Shown here: one piece after another, positions 50,547 to 59,139 of the stretch
How the letters are laid out: each line of letters opens with the position of its first letter
Position numbering within the stretch: position 1 is the stretch's first letter
Source: Sedimentitalea sp042687825
GTDB lineage: Bacteria; Pseudomonadota; Alphaproteobacteria; Rhodobacterales; Rhodobacteraceae
DNA length: 64,000 nucleotides
Reading direction: 5' to 3'
Assembly: GCF_042687825.1 (NCBI RefSeq)
Contig: NZ_JBHUQE010000012.1
Coordinates: 37,422-101,421 of the forward strand
Made by a program: the position numbers and the translations under genes
Notes under the pieces: generated by a model
The model's database searches: none
What the model was told of the DNA's origin: nothing
Seen by the model: the letters and a program-made list of their open reading frames with translations, nothing else

Positions 50547-51820
50547 AACGACACTGCATCCAGTTCTGTTGCGTCAAGCCGCCCTGCAGCAGAGGCAGAG
50601 AGGCCAACCATGAAGGTTGCGGTCCCAAGCATGAGGGGGAGACCGCCGATCTGGTAGGTGAGCCCGGACATGACGGTGCCAAGAAGCCGTCCGCCCGCGT
50701 TCGCCATGTAATAGAAGCCCACGTCCATCGTCACGCGCTCTGTCTTCGTGAAGGCGAGGATCAGGAATGAATGGAGCGCCGAGTTCACCGCGAACACCGC
50801 ACCGAAGACGAGAAGCCCCACCACCAGCGTGATGGTGAGCCAGAATTGCGGTTCGCCTGCGGCGACCGCGGCCACCGTCAGTGCGGCCGGGATCCCTGCA
50901 AGCGTCCAGGCCCAGCTGCGGGCCTTGCCCAAGAGGTTGCGCGCGGGCGTGCTGGCTGCACGCAGGAGCCTCGGTGCCATGGCTTGGACCGCACCGTAAA
51001 GGATGATCCAAAGCGCCATGAATGTACCGATCATGAAGAAGGCCGCGCGATCGCCCTCGGTCGTGCCGTCGGAGAGGACGGCATAGAAGTAGATCGGGAT
51101 GCCGACGACGAACCAGACATCGCGTGCGCCGAAGAGGAAGACGCGCGCCGCCGACAGCCAATTCACATTGGCCGATCTGGAGAAGACCTCCGAGAACTTC
51201 GCGCCCTTGCGCCCCTTTGGCAAACCTGCAGGCATCAGGATCAGCACCGCGACCAGGATGACGAAGAGAACAGCCGCCATGCCAAGCACAGCCGCCTGAA
51301 ACCCAAAGGTCGCAAGAAGCGCAGCACCCAGAAGAAACCCAAATCCTTTCACGGCGTTCTTCGAGCCTGTCAGGAGTGCCACCCACCGGAACAACCCATC
51401 CCCTTCCCTGGGTGCCAGGATTTTGACCGCCGATTTGGAGGACATCTTGGCCAGGTCTTTCGCAACACCGCTCGCCCCCTGCACCAGCATCACGAAGGCA
51501 ACGGAGGCCGCGATGGCCCAGGTCGGGTCCAGTTGCGTCAACGCCAGAAGTGCGAGCACCTGAATGCTTAGGCCCGCGTAGAGGGTCGAGGTCAGCCCAA
51601 AGCGCGCGGCGATCCAGCCGGCGGAAAGGTTGGTGACCATGCCCGCGATCTCGTAAAGCACAAAGAGATAGGCAAGTTGCACCGGGTTGAAGCCGAGCGT
51701 GTGGAAATGCAGCAGCACCAGCATCCTGAGTGCGCCATCCGTTAGCATGAAAGCCCAGTAGGACGCCGTGACGGCAACATAGGCTGACAGACCCTCCGGG
51801 CGCGCGGCGCGGTCGGTCAC
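50543..51820 (-). CDS. arsJ: ArsJ, organoarsenical (1-arseno-3-phosphoglycerate) efflux MFS permease
   Basis: A 425-residue major-facilitator protein. The stretch SYWAFMLTDGALRMLVLLHFHTLGF at the N-terminus and the DLAKMSSKSAVKILAPREGDG loop are characteristic of ArsJ. ArsJ extrudes 1-arseno-3-phosphoglycerate, which GAPDH makes from arsenate and glyceraldehyde 3-phosphate and which then breaks down to arsenate outside the cell. The adjacent GAPDH gene, 4 bp overlapping, fits this route exactly. Confidence 0.92.
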   Translation of the reverse strand: MTDRAARPEGLSAYVAVTASYWAFMLTDGALRMLVLLHFHTLGFNPVQLAYLFVLYEIAGMVTNLSAGWIAARFGLTSTLYAGLSIQVLALLALTQLDPTWAIAASVAFVMLVQGASGVAKDLAKMSSKSAVKILAPREGDGLFRWVALLTGSKNAVKGFGFLLGAALLATFGFQAAVLGMAAVLFVILVAVLILMPAGLPKGRKGAKFSEVFSRSANVNWLSAARVFLFGARDVWFVVGIPIYFYAVLSDGTTEGDRAAFFMIGTFMALWIILYGAVQAMAPRLLRAASTPARNLLGKARSWAWTLAGIPAALTVAAVAAGEPQFWLTITLVVGLLVFGAVFAVNSALHSFLILAFTKTERVTMDVGFYYMANAGGRLLGTVMSGLTYQIGGLPLMLGTATFMVGLSASAAGRLDATELDAVSL

Positions 51821-52815
51821 AGCGACTCCCCGACCATCAACGCCACATCAACCAGCCGATGCGCATAGCCCATCTCGTTGTCGTACCAGGCATAGACCTT
51901 CACCTGCGTGCCGCTCACCACCATGGTGGAGGGCGCATCCACGATGCTCGACCGTGTGTCGTTGGTGTAGTCTGCGGACACGAGCGGACGCTCCTCGTAG
52001 CCGAGGATCCCGGCGAGCGGCCCTTCGGCCGCGGCCTTGAACAACGCGTTCACCTCCTCGACCGTCGTCGGCCGCTCCACCTCGAAGACACAGTCCGTGA
52101 TCGAGGCATTAAGCAGCGGCACGCGTACGGCATGGCCGTTCAGCCGGCCCGTCAGTTCGGGATAGATCAGTGTGATCGCTGTGGCCGAACCGGTGGTCGT
52201 CGGGATCAGCGAGTTCAACGCAGAGCGCGCGCGGCGCAGGTCCTTTGCAGGGCGGTCCACGATCGTCTGCGTGTTCGTCACGTCGTGAATCGTGGTGATC
52301 GAGCCGTGGCGGATGCCGATCGCCTCGTGGATCACCTTCACAACCGGCGCCAGGCAGTTGGTCGTGCAACTGGCCGCCGTGACGATCCGGTGCGCCGCGG
52401 GATCGTAGATGTCGTGGTTGACGCCGTAGACGATGTTGGCCGCTCCGCCGTCCTTTACGGGGGCCGACACCACCACCTTCTTCACGCCCGCATCGACATA
52501 GGGTGCGAGCTTCGCCTCGGTCTTGAAGGCACCGGTGCAGTCGATCACAACGTCCACGCCCTCCAGCGGCAAGTCCGAGAGGTCCCGTGTACCGATGAAC
52601 GGAATTCGTGTGCCGTTGATCGTCACGCTGTCCGCATCATGGGCAAAATCGGCCTGCCAGCGCCCGTGTACCGTGTCGAACTCCAGCAGATGCGCATGCA
52701 TGGCCGGATCGCCGATGGCATCATTGATCCAGGCAATCTTGAGCCCGCGCTCAAGCAGCGGTTTGAGGACAAGTTTGCCGATGCGGCCAAGGCCGTTCAC
52801 TGCATAGGTGGTCAT
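51817..52815 (-). CDS. Glyceraldehyde-3-phosphate dehydrogenase of the arsenic operon
   Basis: A 332-residue GAPDH with the active-site Cys in TAASCTTNCLAPV, NAD-binding GLGRIGKLVLKPLL and the C-terminal WYDNEMGYAHRLVDV. It is not a glycolytic copy by context: it lies between the ArsR-ArsC fusion and arsJ with 4-bp overlaps on both sides. Such ars-linked GAPDHs use arsenate instead of phosphate to give 1-arseno-3-phosphoglycerate for export by ArsJ. Confidence 0.92.
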   Translation of the reverse strand: MTTYAVNGLGRIGKLVLKPLLERGLKIAWINDAIGDPAMHAHLLEFDTVHGRWQADFAHDADSVTINGTRIPFIGTRDLSDLPLEGVDVVIDCTGAFKTEAKLAPYVDAGVKKVVVSAPVKDGGAANIVYGVNHDIYDPAAHRIVTAASCTTNCLAPVVKVIHEAIGIRHGSITTIHDVTNTQTIVDRPAKDLRRARSALNSLIPTTTGSATAITLIYPELTGRLNGHAVRVPLLNASITDCVFEVERPTTVEEVNALFKAAAEGPLAGILGYEERPLVSADYTNDTRSSIVDAPSTMVVSGTQVKVYAWYDNEMGYAHRLVDVALMVGESL

Positions 52816-53657
52816 GAGAATTCCCCAGAGAATGTACGGCCGATGTCATCGATCCGCGATTGCAGAGTCAGACGATTCAACAAGTCGAGGTCGAGCGCGG
52901 TGAAAAGATCGATCCGATGCTGCAGGGCGCCATATGCCTCCTGAAACGCGAGAGCCTTCTGAGCGTCGTTCCCTTCGGCCTTGACCGGATCGGGAACGCC
53001 CCAGTGCCCGGTGACCGGCTGGCCGTCCCAGGCAGGGCACTCTTCATTGGCTGCCTGGTTGCAGACGGTGAAGACAAAATCGAAATGCGGCGCTTTCGGG
53101 CCGGAATACTCCGAGATGTCTTTTGACCGCAGGGCCGAGATATCATGGCCCTTTTCCTCGAGAACCCGAACCGCGAACGGATTGAGCTGCGACCCCGGCC
53201 GGGTGCCGGCGGAGAAGGCATTGAACCGGTCTCCCGCCTGTTTGCGAAGAATGCTCTCGGCGAAGATTGACCGGGCCGAGTTGCCCGTGCAGATGAACAG
53301 GACGTTATATTTGCGATCTGTCGTGGGATGGCTACCCGGTATGGTTGGCAGGGTGAGAGGGGCGCAGAGGTCGGGACGCCCACGGCAGCAGTCGAGGAGC
53401 AGGTAGTCGAGTGTCCTCCTGACTTCGTCCATGTCGATTGAGTAGAGGAGCGATGTACCCTCGCGCTCCTGCATCACCAGTCCTGCCTGCATCAACGCGG
53501 AAAGATATGCCGACAGAGTTGATGCTTTGAGGCCGAGCGAATCAGCCAACTCACCTGCGGGAACCTCGTCGGGGTATCGCCGTATCAGAAGCCTGAACAG
53601 CGCCAGCCGTTGAGGATGACCGAGCGTGGACAGACGAGAAGGAATCGTTGTTTCCAT
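52812..53657 (-). CDS. ArsR-ArsC fusion: As(III)-sensing repressor joined to arsenate reductase
   Basis: A 281-residue two-domain protein. Residues 1-100 are an ArsR winged helix (HPQRLALFRLLIRRYP, LGLKASTLSAYLSALMQAGLV) with a putative As(III) site formed by Cys90, Cys91 and Cys98 in LLDCCRGRPDLC. Residues 116-281 are a low-molecular-weight phosphatase-type arsenate reductase with the loop C123-TGNSARS130 and the later FVFTVCNQAANEECPAW Cys motif. It would repress the operon, release on arsenite and reduce arsenate in one polypeptide. It heads the operon, which continues gapdh-arsJ-acr3 with 4-bp overlaps. Confidence 0.9.
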   Translation of the reverse strand: METTIPSRLSTLGHPQRLALFRLLIRRYPDEVPAGELADSLGLKASTLSAYLSALMQAGLVMQEREGTSLLYSIDMDEVRRTLDYLLLDCCRGRPDLCAPLTLPTIPGSHPTTDRKYNVLFICTGNSARSIFAESILRKQAGDRFNAFSAGTRPGSQLNPFAVRVLEEKGHDISALRSKDISEYSGPKAPHFDFVFTVCNQAANEECPAWDGQPVTGHWGVPDPVKAEGNDAQKALAFQEAYGALQHRIDLFTALDLDLLNRLTLQSRIDDIGRTFSGEFS

Positions 53658-53679
53658 ATTTCACGAATATCAGAAATAT
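53656..53679. promoter_or_regulatory. Candidate ArsR operator (inverted repeat)
   Basis: ATATTTC and GAAATAT arms separated by 10 bp, in an AT-rich stretch immediately upstream of, and touching, the start codon of the ArsR-ArsC fusion. The position suits autorepression by the ArsR domain. Confidence 0.5.
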
Positions 53680-53878
53680 TGATGCAAACAATATTCAATG
53701 GGCGCAGTCGCAAAAACTTCACATGCCGCTTCGACCCCGATCCCGCACCACGGCGTAATTACTCAGCATCTCCACGACCGCCGATCCGTCTGGCAGCAGC
53801 GCCAACTCCGCTGCCGCTCGCGCCTAAAACTCCCTGCTGTATTCCACGACCGGCGGACAGGCCGCCAAGCCGTTCGGT
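53680..53878. other. Intergenic stretch, nothing recognised
   Basis: About 200 bp between the ars promoter region and the phage-like remnants. No convincing open frame, hairpin or repeat. Confidence 0.4.
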
Positions 53879-54250
53879 TCAAAACCCGCCATCGCGCAGT
53901 CGGTCATCCAGCTCGCCCCGATCACGAGGACGGCGAGCCGCCGCCTTGAGCATCCGGCGTTGGATGTCATTGGCTTTCTCCGTGGTTTCAAACTGTTCGG
54001 ACACCCCCGTGGTGATCATGCGGACGGCGGTCTGCATGGCGGTGCGGCGCACCAGCCGGATGCAGTCGAGCAAGGATCGCAAATCCCGGATATCGCGCGC
54101 CGCTTCTTCACCGTCGCGGCCAACATCGGCCCATGCGCGTTTCGCGCCCCTCTCAGGGGCACGTGCCAGGGGCCGCCTGTTCACCAGCGAAATCGACCAC
54201 TGGACGATTTCCGAGAAGCTCGGTTCACCCTTAAACTCGGCGTCGGGCAT
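53879..54250 (-). CDS. Hypothetical protein, possibly a truncated phage/GTA-linked gene
   Basis: A 123-residue frame. The middle (ARDIRDLRSLLDCIRLVRRTAMQTAVRMITTGV) resembles the C-terminal helix of small membrane proteins that accompany gene-transfer-agent tail genes in Rhodobacterales; after ITTGV the hydrophobic helix expected there is replaced by unrelated hydrophilic sequence. It follows the tail-fibre remnant on the same strand with overlapping ends. It may be a chimeric, non-functional frame. Confidence 0.35.
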   Translation of the reverse strand: MPDAEFKGEPSFSEIVQWSISLVNRRPLARAPERGAKRAWADVGRDGEEAARDIRDLRSLLDCIRLVRRTAMQTAVRMITTGVSEQFETTEKANDIQRRMLKAAARRPRDRGELDDRLRDGGF

Positions 54251-54895
54251 GCGGACGAGGCATCGGGGTGGTGGCAGGGGTCAATCCTCCCGCCGCACAG
54301 CCGATCTTGCAGCCCCAGAAGGACGTGTGATCGGCCGCAAAATACCCCTCCTGCGCACAAAAATACCCTGCAATTCAACCGTATCGCCCGCCGTCAGCGG
54401 CACCAGGGCCTGCAGCCAGAGGGCCGTCGCTTCCGACACATGCGCGCCACTGGTCTCGCCGTGGGACCCTGGGATTTCGGTGCTGCCGTTCAGGACCAGT
54501 CGACCGCGCATCCGGGCCGAGGTGCTGGAATTGACCTTGTAGAGAAGCGTTGCGCCCAACAGGTAGGTGCCGTCCACTGGCGCGGTGAAAAGGCCGGTTC
54601 CAGCGTCGAACGGGCCCTGATCATTGTAGTCGGTGCTATTGAGGCCGATCTTCGTCCAGGTGCCGACGCCGGCGTAGTTGTCGTAGTTCGTGTACGCCTT
54701 GAGCCGGGACGGCCGGGGTTGATCGACGATGCCGGTGGCGTTGTCGACGCTGAGGCCGTCGAAGAAGGTGCTGCCGTCGGATTAGACCGCGACGCGGAAT
54801 CGGCCCGAGCCGAAGAGGCCGACCGGCGCCTTGGTCACGAACCCGGTCTGCAGCAAAGTCTGTTCAGATCGTTGGACCACCCGCCCCCCGTCGCC
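54250..54895 (-). pseudogene. Phage/GTA tail-fibre C-terminal fragment (DUF2793/C1q-like), broken
   Basis: On the minus strand one frame reads QTGFVTKAPVGLFGSGRFRVAV, then an in-frame TAA at 54782-54784, then SDGSTFFDGLSVDNATG and a jelly-roll-like part (TAPVDGTYLLGATLLYKVNS, MRGRLVLNGSTEIPGS, LVPLTAGDTVELQGIF). Near 54355 the frame shifts, and the expected ending GYFAADHTSFWGCKIG appears in another frame. The ending and layout are those of DUF2793 tail-fibre proteins of Rhodobacterales prophages and gene transfer agents. Stop, frameshift and missing N-terminus make it a pseudogene. Confidence 0.75.
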
Positions 54896-54897
54896 TC

Positions 54898-55185
54898 TCA
54901 GGGCGAGGCGAGATAGTCGGCGGAGACGTACCCGGTTACGTTCGGGGCGTTTGCGAGCGAAACCCGGCACCAGAGCTGGTTCATCTCTGTCACACAATCA
55001 CGCCGGATCAGTTCGGTGCTGTCCGGAAGACCGAGCTTCACCTTGTATCCAAGACTGGGTCCGTAACGCAGCTTCAGAAAGTCGTCCGGCCCGGCCCCCT
55101 TGACCACGACACGGCTGCCTGCACCACCGCTGCATCCGGCGACAAAAGCGAGGGCAACAAGCATGAAAATCGATATCCGGCGCAT
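54898..55185 (-). CDS. Small SH3-domain lipoprotein
   Basis: A 95-residue protein from the ATG at 55185. A lipoprotein signal peptide ends at the lipobox FVAGC (Cys18 or nearby). The rest is a bacterial SH3 domain (FLKLRYGPSLGYKVKLGLPDSTELI, LWCRVSLANAPNVTGYVSADYL). Such domains often bind cell-wall peptides. It abuts the tail-fibre remnant, whose 5' part is cut off at this gene. Confidence 0.75.
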   Translation of the reverse strand: MRRISIFMLVALAFVAGCSGGAGSRVVVKGAGPDDFLKLRYGPSLGYKVKLGLPDSTELIRRDCVTEMNQLWCRVSLANAPNVTGYVSADYLASP

Positions 55186-55338
55186 GAACTGAACTCGCTT
55201 TGGCAACCTGACTCCGCCGCCTTCAATGGCAGGGCGGCCGAGGCGATGCAATCAGGGATTCTCGAATTGGGCGGCAGCGTCTCTTATCATGCCCGCTGCT
55301 TCCGAATTGTCGATATGCGCCAGCGTCCGCCATGCCCG

Positions 55339-56163
55339 TCAACGCGTGTCGCGGCCTACTTCGATGCGCCGCAGCGCGGTTTGCATTGCGTCTTCGAACT
55401 CGGCGCGGTCATAGATATCGTTGTGGCCGGCAGCGGCAATGGTGCGCTCGGCGACAAGGTTTCGCGCCGACAGACGCACGGCTTCTGTCCGGCGCGGCGG
55501 AACGACTGTGTCGTCGGCGGCCGCAATCACCGCCACGGGGGCCGACACCGACGCCAGGTCGCCCGCCACGTCCATGCGGTGCCGCAGCAAAAGCCCGACC
55601 GGCAGCCAGGGATAGTGCTCGCGGGCCAGCGCCCGGAGATTGTCGAACGGCGTGACGAGGACAAGCCCGGCGACCGGGCGCGACCGGGCGAGATGGGCGG
55701 CCGGACCCGCGCCGATGCTGAGCCCGACCACCACGATCCGGTCCGGCGACAGGCGGGCGGCGATGTCGTCATGGATGGCCAGCGCGTCCTGCAGAATCGC
55801 CCGCGCGCTCGGCCGGCCCGTGCTGGGGGTGTAGCCGCGATAGTGAAAGGCGACAATGTCCCGCTCGGGGAAGATCCGATGCAGATGCATCGCCAGGTCT
55901 TCGGCGTTCCAGGCGTTCCCGCCAAAAGCCAGCACGAGGCTGGAGCCCTCGCGAAGAACCTCAACTGGGGGCAAATGCACGCCGATGAGTTGTTCGCCAG
56001 GACCGATGTGGAGAGCGAGACGTTCGGCTGTCGGCGGCAAGGGGGCACCGGGTCCGACTGCCCACCTCGGGAACAGCAGGCGATCCTGAACCAGCGCCAT
56101 GAAAACGACCGGGACCAGATAAAGGGCCGCGAGGCTGCAGATGACTTTCAGGAACAGGCACAT
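55339..56163 (-). CDS. Alpha/beta hydrolase
   Basis: A 274-residue serine hydrolase-like protein with an N-terminal membrane anchor (MCLFLKVICSLAALYLVPVVFMAL). The nucleophile elbow is VVGLSIGAG, the oxyanion region FGGNAWNAEDL and FHYRGYTPSTG, the acid is in AADDTVVPP and the catalytic His in AAGHNDIYD. It resembles the BEM46/YfhR-type hydrolases; substrate unknown. I use the ATG at 56163 because it begins directly with the anchor; longer frames add unlikely sequence. Confidence 0.83.
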   Translation of the reverse strand: MCLFLKVICSLAALYLVPVVFMALVQDRLLFPRWAVGPGAPLPPTAERLALHIGPGEQLIGVHLPPVEVLREGSSLVLAFGGNAWNAEDLAMHLHRIFPERDIVAFHYRGYTPSTGRPSARAILQDALAIHDDIAARLSPDRIVVVGLSIGAGPAAHLARSRPVAGLVLVTPFDNLRALAREHYPWLPVGLLLRHRMDVAGDLASVSAPVAVIAAADDTVVPPRRTEAVRLSARNLVAERTIAAAGHNDIYDRAEFEDAMQTALRRIEVGRDTR

Positions 56164-56215
56164 GCGCAATTTTGTCGGCTGCCATCGCGCTGCGCAACCG
56201 CGCATCGCTGTCCGC

Positions 56216-56813
56216 TCAATGCCCCTCCAGCCGCGCCGGCAGGTAGCGAACTGTCGACACATGCCATTTGCCCCCACGACGGGTCTGAATGCCGCGCCTG
56301 TTCAGTTCCGCGGCAATGGCGCGCAGGGGGGTGAGGCCTTCGCCCGTGATTGCTTTGAGAACCGGCGCAAGGTCTGCGGCGAAGGCGTCGGCGTTGGCAC
56401 GAACGGCGGCTTGCAGTGCCACGCCGCCCTTGTCGGCGCGCCGGAGCGCGGCGGCGCCGTTGGGGTTGCCGAGCCTGACGCCGCGGGCCTTTGCAGCGGC
56501 CAGCGCCTCCTTCGTCCGCCGCGAGATCGCCTCGCGCACCTGCTGGGCCACGGGGGCCATGATGCCGACGGTCAGGTCGTTGGCCTCGGGCATGTCGACG
56601 GCCAGGAAGTGGACACCGCTGGCCTGCAGGCTGAGCAGGAAGGCGGCGTTGCGGCTGAGCCGATCCAGCTTGGCGATCACCAGCGTGGCGGCCCGGCTTG
56701 CCAGAAAGTCATCGACGGTCTTGCGTTGTGCTTCCAGACCAAGCCCTGAACGGACCTGCCGAGCGGTGGCGACCGGGCTCGTAGGCGACGACCTTCTGCG
56801 CAGCTGCTGCCAT
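56216..56813 (-). pseudogene. Serine recombinase (resolvase/invertase family), inactivated
   Basis: Recognisable resolvase sequence: GLGLEAQRKTVDDFLASRAATL, IAKLDRLSRNAAFLLSLQASGVHF, VDMPEANDLTVGIMAPVAQQ, ISRRTKEALAAAKARGVRLGNP and a C-terminal HTH-like part. Three lesions are visible. The N-terminal MAAAAQKVVAY continues in a different frame from VATARQVRSGLG. The catalytic Ser of the usual VSTARQ is Ala here. About 30 residues between AATLV and IAKLD, normally the ESGRK-containing segment, are missing, consistent with recombination between two ATLV-coding stretches. It cannot be active. Confidence 0.82.
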
Positions 56814-57494
56814 GTACACACCTGCCTGACGTTGGTTGCGCAGGTCTGTACGACAAAATCTTGAACGATGTGTAGCGGCAAGCGTCTGATTTCACAGGTT
56901 TCCATCGATGGTCATCGCTGTTTCGTCCGCCTCGGCCCGGTTTCCCCGCGCATCGCGGGTGGTCCCCTCCGGGATACCTTAGCTGACCCGGATCACGGCC
57001 TGCACCTGCGCACCAGCGGTTTCTTCCTCCAGATCGAGCCGCGTCCGCGCCACCGGGGCGAGACCCGTCTCGCTCATGTAGCGCCCCCTCAGCGCCAGCG
57101 CTTGATGGCGATCGAGAGCCAGCGCGATTGCTGTGCACAGCCCGAGGGCGACCGGATCAGGATCTCGTTCAGTTTTTCCGCCACCTCCAGGCGACATTCA
57201 CCGGGTCTGTCCGCGCCGCGGTGCAGCTTCACCAGACCTGCCGTTCCTAGATTGCGCAGTATTTCCGACGAAGCAAAGACCGCAACGCGGACGGAGCCGC
57301 TATTCGATGATCGAGGATGAATGGCCGCTATGGCGAATCTGCAAAGCACGGTCTCGCGCCAACTTGGGACTTAGTTTGTGATTTCACCACCAGCAGGTAT
57401 GAAGGCAGGGGGGCGAAATCCCACACTGCTAACAGCCCCGTGAAAAGCCGCGCCACCCGATCGATCGGAAATGGGTTGGAGGGGAGTTGTAGAC
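56814..57494. other. Degenerate region, no intact gene
   Basis: 681 bp between the recombinase remnant and the tail-collar-like gene. Two overlapping minus-strand frames look partly protein-like (57349-57089: LVKLHRGADRPGECRLEVAE; 57197-56979: VARTRLDLEEETAGAQVQAV), as if one small gene had been frameshifted near 57150. I cannot name the family. Confidence 0.4.
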
Positions 57495-58127
57495 TCAGTT
57501 CTTCTTGCAAAAATATAGGGCAATGTATGGAGGCAAGTTGTAGTGAGGCTGGCTACCACCGGTCGACTCCGTGTTGCGGGCGTTTTCAGAATACGAAACA
57601 TGCTCCTGACCCGCCCCGCGCGGGCGTGTCAGTGTGGGTGTAAGGAACCGATGAGTGTGCGCGGGCATATGTTCAATTTTCAGTTCAACGAACTCAGCCC
57701 CGCCGGTCGCCTGGTCTGGATCGTCGGCGTAGGAAGGGTATTCGCTCACGCCGCTGTTAGAATGGTTTCCCGCGCCCACTATGAACCGACCTCCTGCAGC
57801 ATCAAACAATGACCAGCCCGGCGGGCATGCCCCACCGGCCCTCTCGCTGCGATTGAAGCCAATCACTGCCTGTGACAACAGGCGATTGATCGATTCAATC
57901 TCATTGGCAAGTTGGACCGTTTCCGCCTGCGAAACTTCCTGCTGCCGAAGCAATGTTCTGTTCGCCTCAAGTGTCTCCGTTAGCTTTGTTTGAAGATCGG
58001 CGATGCAATCGTATGCCCGCTGGAGGTTTCCTGCACCTCCCTCACTGAGATTAGTGCAATCCTGACCGTGGGCGACCGAGGCCAAAATTGCCATCGTCAC
58101 AGCTGCACACCAAATTTTTCCTTGCAT
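57495..58127 (-). CDS. Secreted coiled-coil protein with phage tail-collar-like C-terminal domain
   Basis: A 210-residue protein with signal peptide (cleavage near VAHGQ), a coiled coil (residues about 35-90, DLQTKLTETLEANRTLLRQQ, LANEIESINRLL) and a C-terminal domain with CPPGWSLFDAAGGRFIVGAG, VELKIEHMPAHTHRF, and NLPPYIALYFCKKN. The MPAHTH and NxPPYIALYFC motifs are those of tail-collar/microcystin-dependent-type fibre tips, where His residues of the HTH motif bind metal. Here the domain is fused to a secretion signal and not flanked by tail genes. A GGAGG lies eight bases before the ATG. It overlaps the upstream small gene by 31 bp. Confidence 0.8.
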   Translation of the reverse strand: MQGKIWCAAVTMAILASVAHGQDCTNLSEGGAGNLQRAYDCIADLQTKLTETLEANRTLLRQQEVSQAETVQLANEIESINRLLSQAVIGFNRSERAGGACPPGWSLFDAAGGRFIVGAGNHSNSGVSEYPSYADDPDQATGGAEFVELKIEHMPAHTHRFLTPTLTRPRGAGQEHVSYSENARNTESTGGSQPHYNLPPYIALYFCKKN

Positions 58128-58333
58128 CGTATAACCTCCGTGTCGATGTTGTTGCTGGCTTCCAGGCAATCTTGGTATGTTTCGAAAAAGAAAGTCCAAG
58201 CACTGCGTGAGAAAGAGCCCAACGGCGTTCCGGGGTCTGTGAGGACGATTAGAGCACCATTCAGAACAACGACGAGGCCAATGGCCTTGCCAATACCTTC
58301 GACATAAAGAACCCATTTAGGCTTTTGTGACAC
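58097..58333 (-). CDS. Small single-span membrane protein, unknown
   Basis: A 78-residue frame starting at GTG. One hydrophobic segment (AIGLVVVLNGALIVLT) is followed by a hydrophilic region with two Cys (YQDCLEASNN, VIRCKEK). The ribosome site is weak. The 31-bp overlap with the tail-collar-like gene on the same strand suggests the two are co-translated, but it could be a chance frame. Confidence 0.5.
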   Translation of the reverse strand: MSQKPKWVLYVEGIGKAIGLVVVLNGALIVLTDPGTPLGSFSRSAWTFFFETYQDCLEASNNIDTEVIRCKEKFGVQL

Positions 58334-59139
58334 GTCCAGCTCATTCGAAATATTCCAAGTTCATAGCATAAAAAAGCATTTCTAACCACAAGTGCTTTGG
58401 ACGATTGGTGCGCATGATCTAACCAGCGCGCCGTGAGCAGACATTTGTTTACTGCGCAGCAACCATCAAAGAGGGCTCGTTGCGGACTTGCGGCGTTGCA
58501 GCGAATTTCCCGGTATCCAGCGAATGTGGATGTCGGCTTTCAAGGGCACGCCGTGATCGGTTCGCACCTGCGGATACCTTGCGCCAGATACGCCGTTTCG
58601 CACCGCCCGCTGCCCGGCAACACATGCATGGCATGTGTGAGAAAAGGCTTGCGGGCATTCCACTCGCCTTCACCTTCGGCCTTGAAACCAGTGCTATCCC
58701 TTGTCCGGCAGGGCATTCGAAGAAATGTCCCGAGAGTGTATCGGCGCATTGCCGCCGTTTGCGCGCTTCGCTGGTAGGCCCATTATTCCATACTGCGCGC
58801 AACCCGTCCAAATTTTGACGAGAGGGCCGCCCTCTCGCCGCTTTCCCGGTTTGCGTTGCAAGGTTAGCCCGTACCGCGACAGGGAGGCCCGGGGAAAGAG
58901 GAGGTCAGGCTTCAAGCGCGAGTTCTGCAACAATGCGCCGTCGCAACCGGCTCTAACCGAACATTGGGCAGATTGCCAAATGCCCTGCCCGATTTGCGCC
59001 AGACCAGCCATCCCCGGAATTCAGAAACTCACGGCATGGAGAGCATGGTTGGCCCATCAGATCACTATTTACAGATTCTGAAACAATCTGCGTCTGTTGG
59101 GCGACCATCCGCATCGTGCGTCACTGGTTGCGCACCCTT
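58334..59139. other. 806-bp region without a recognised gene
   Basis: Several short open frames exist on both strands (for example 58433-58777 plus and 58449-58811 minus), but none has a ribosome site with protein-like composition or a recognisable motif. It is AT-richer near 58350-58400. I see no terminator, repeat or RNA gene that I could defend. Confidence 0.5.

Noticed and set aside
58433..58818. Overlapping open frames on both strands as a gene
   Set aside because: No ribosome site, no motif and competing frames of equal length on both strands; treated as non-coding.
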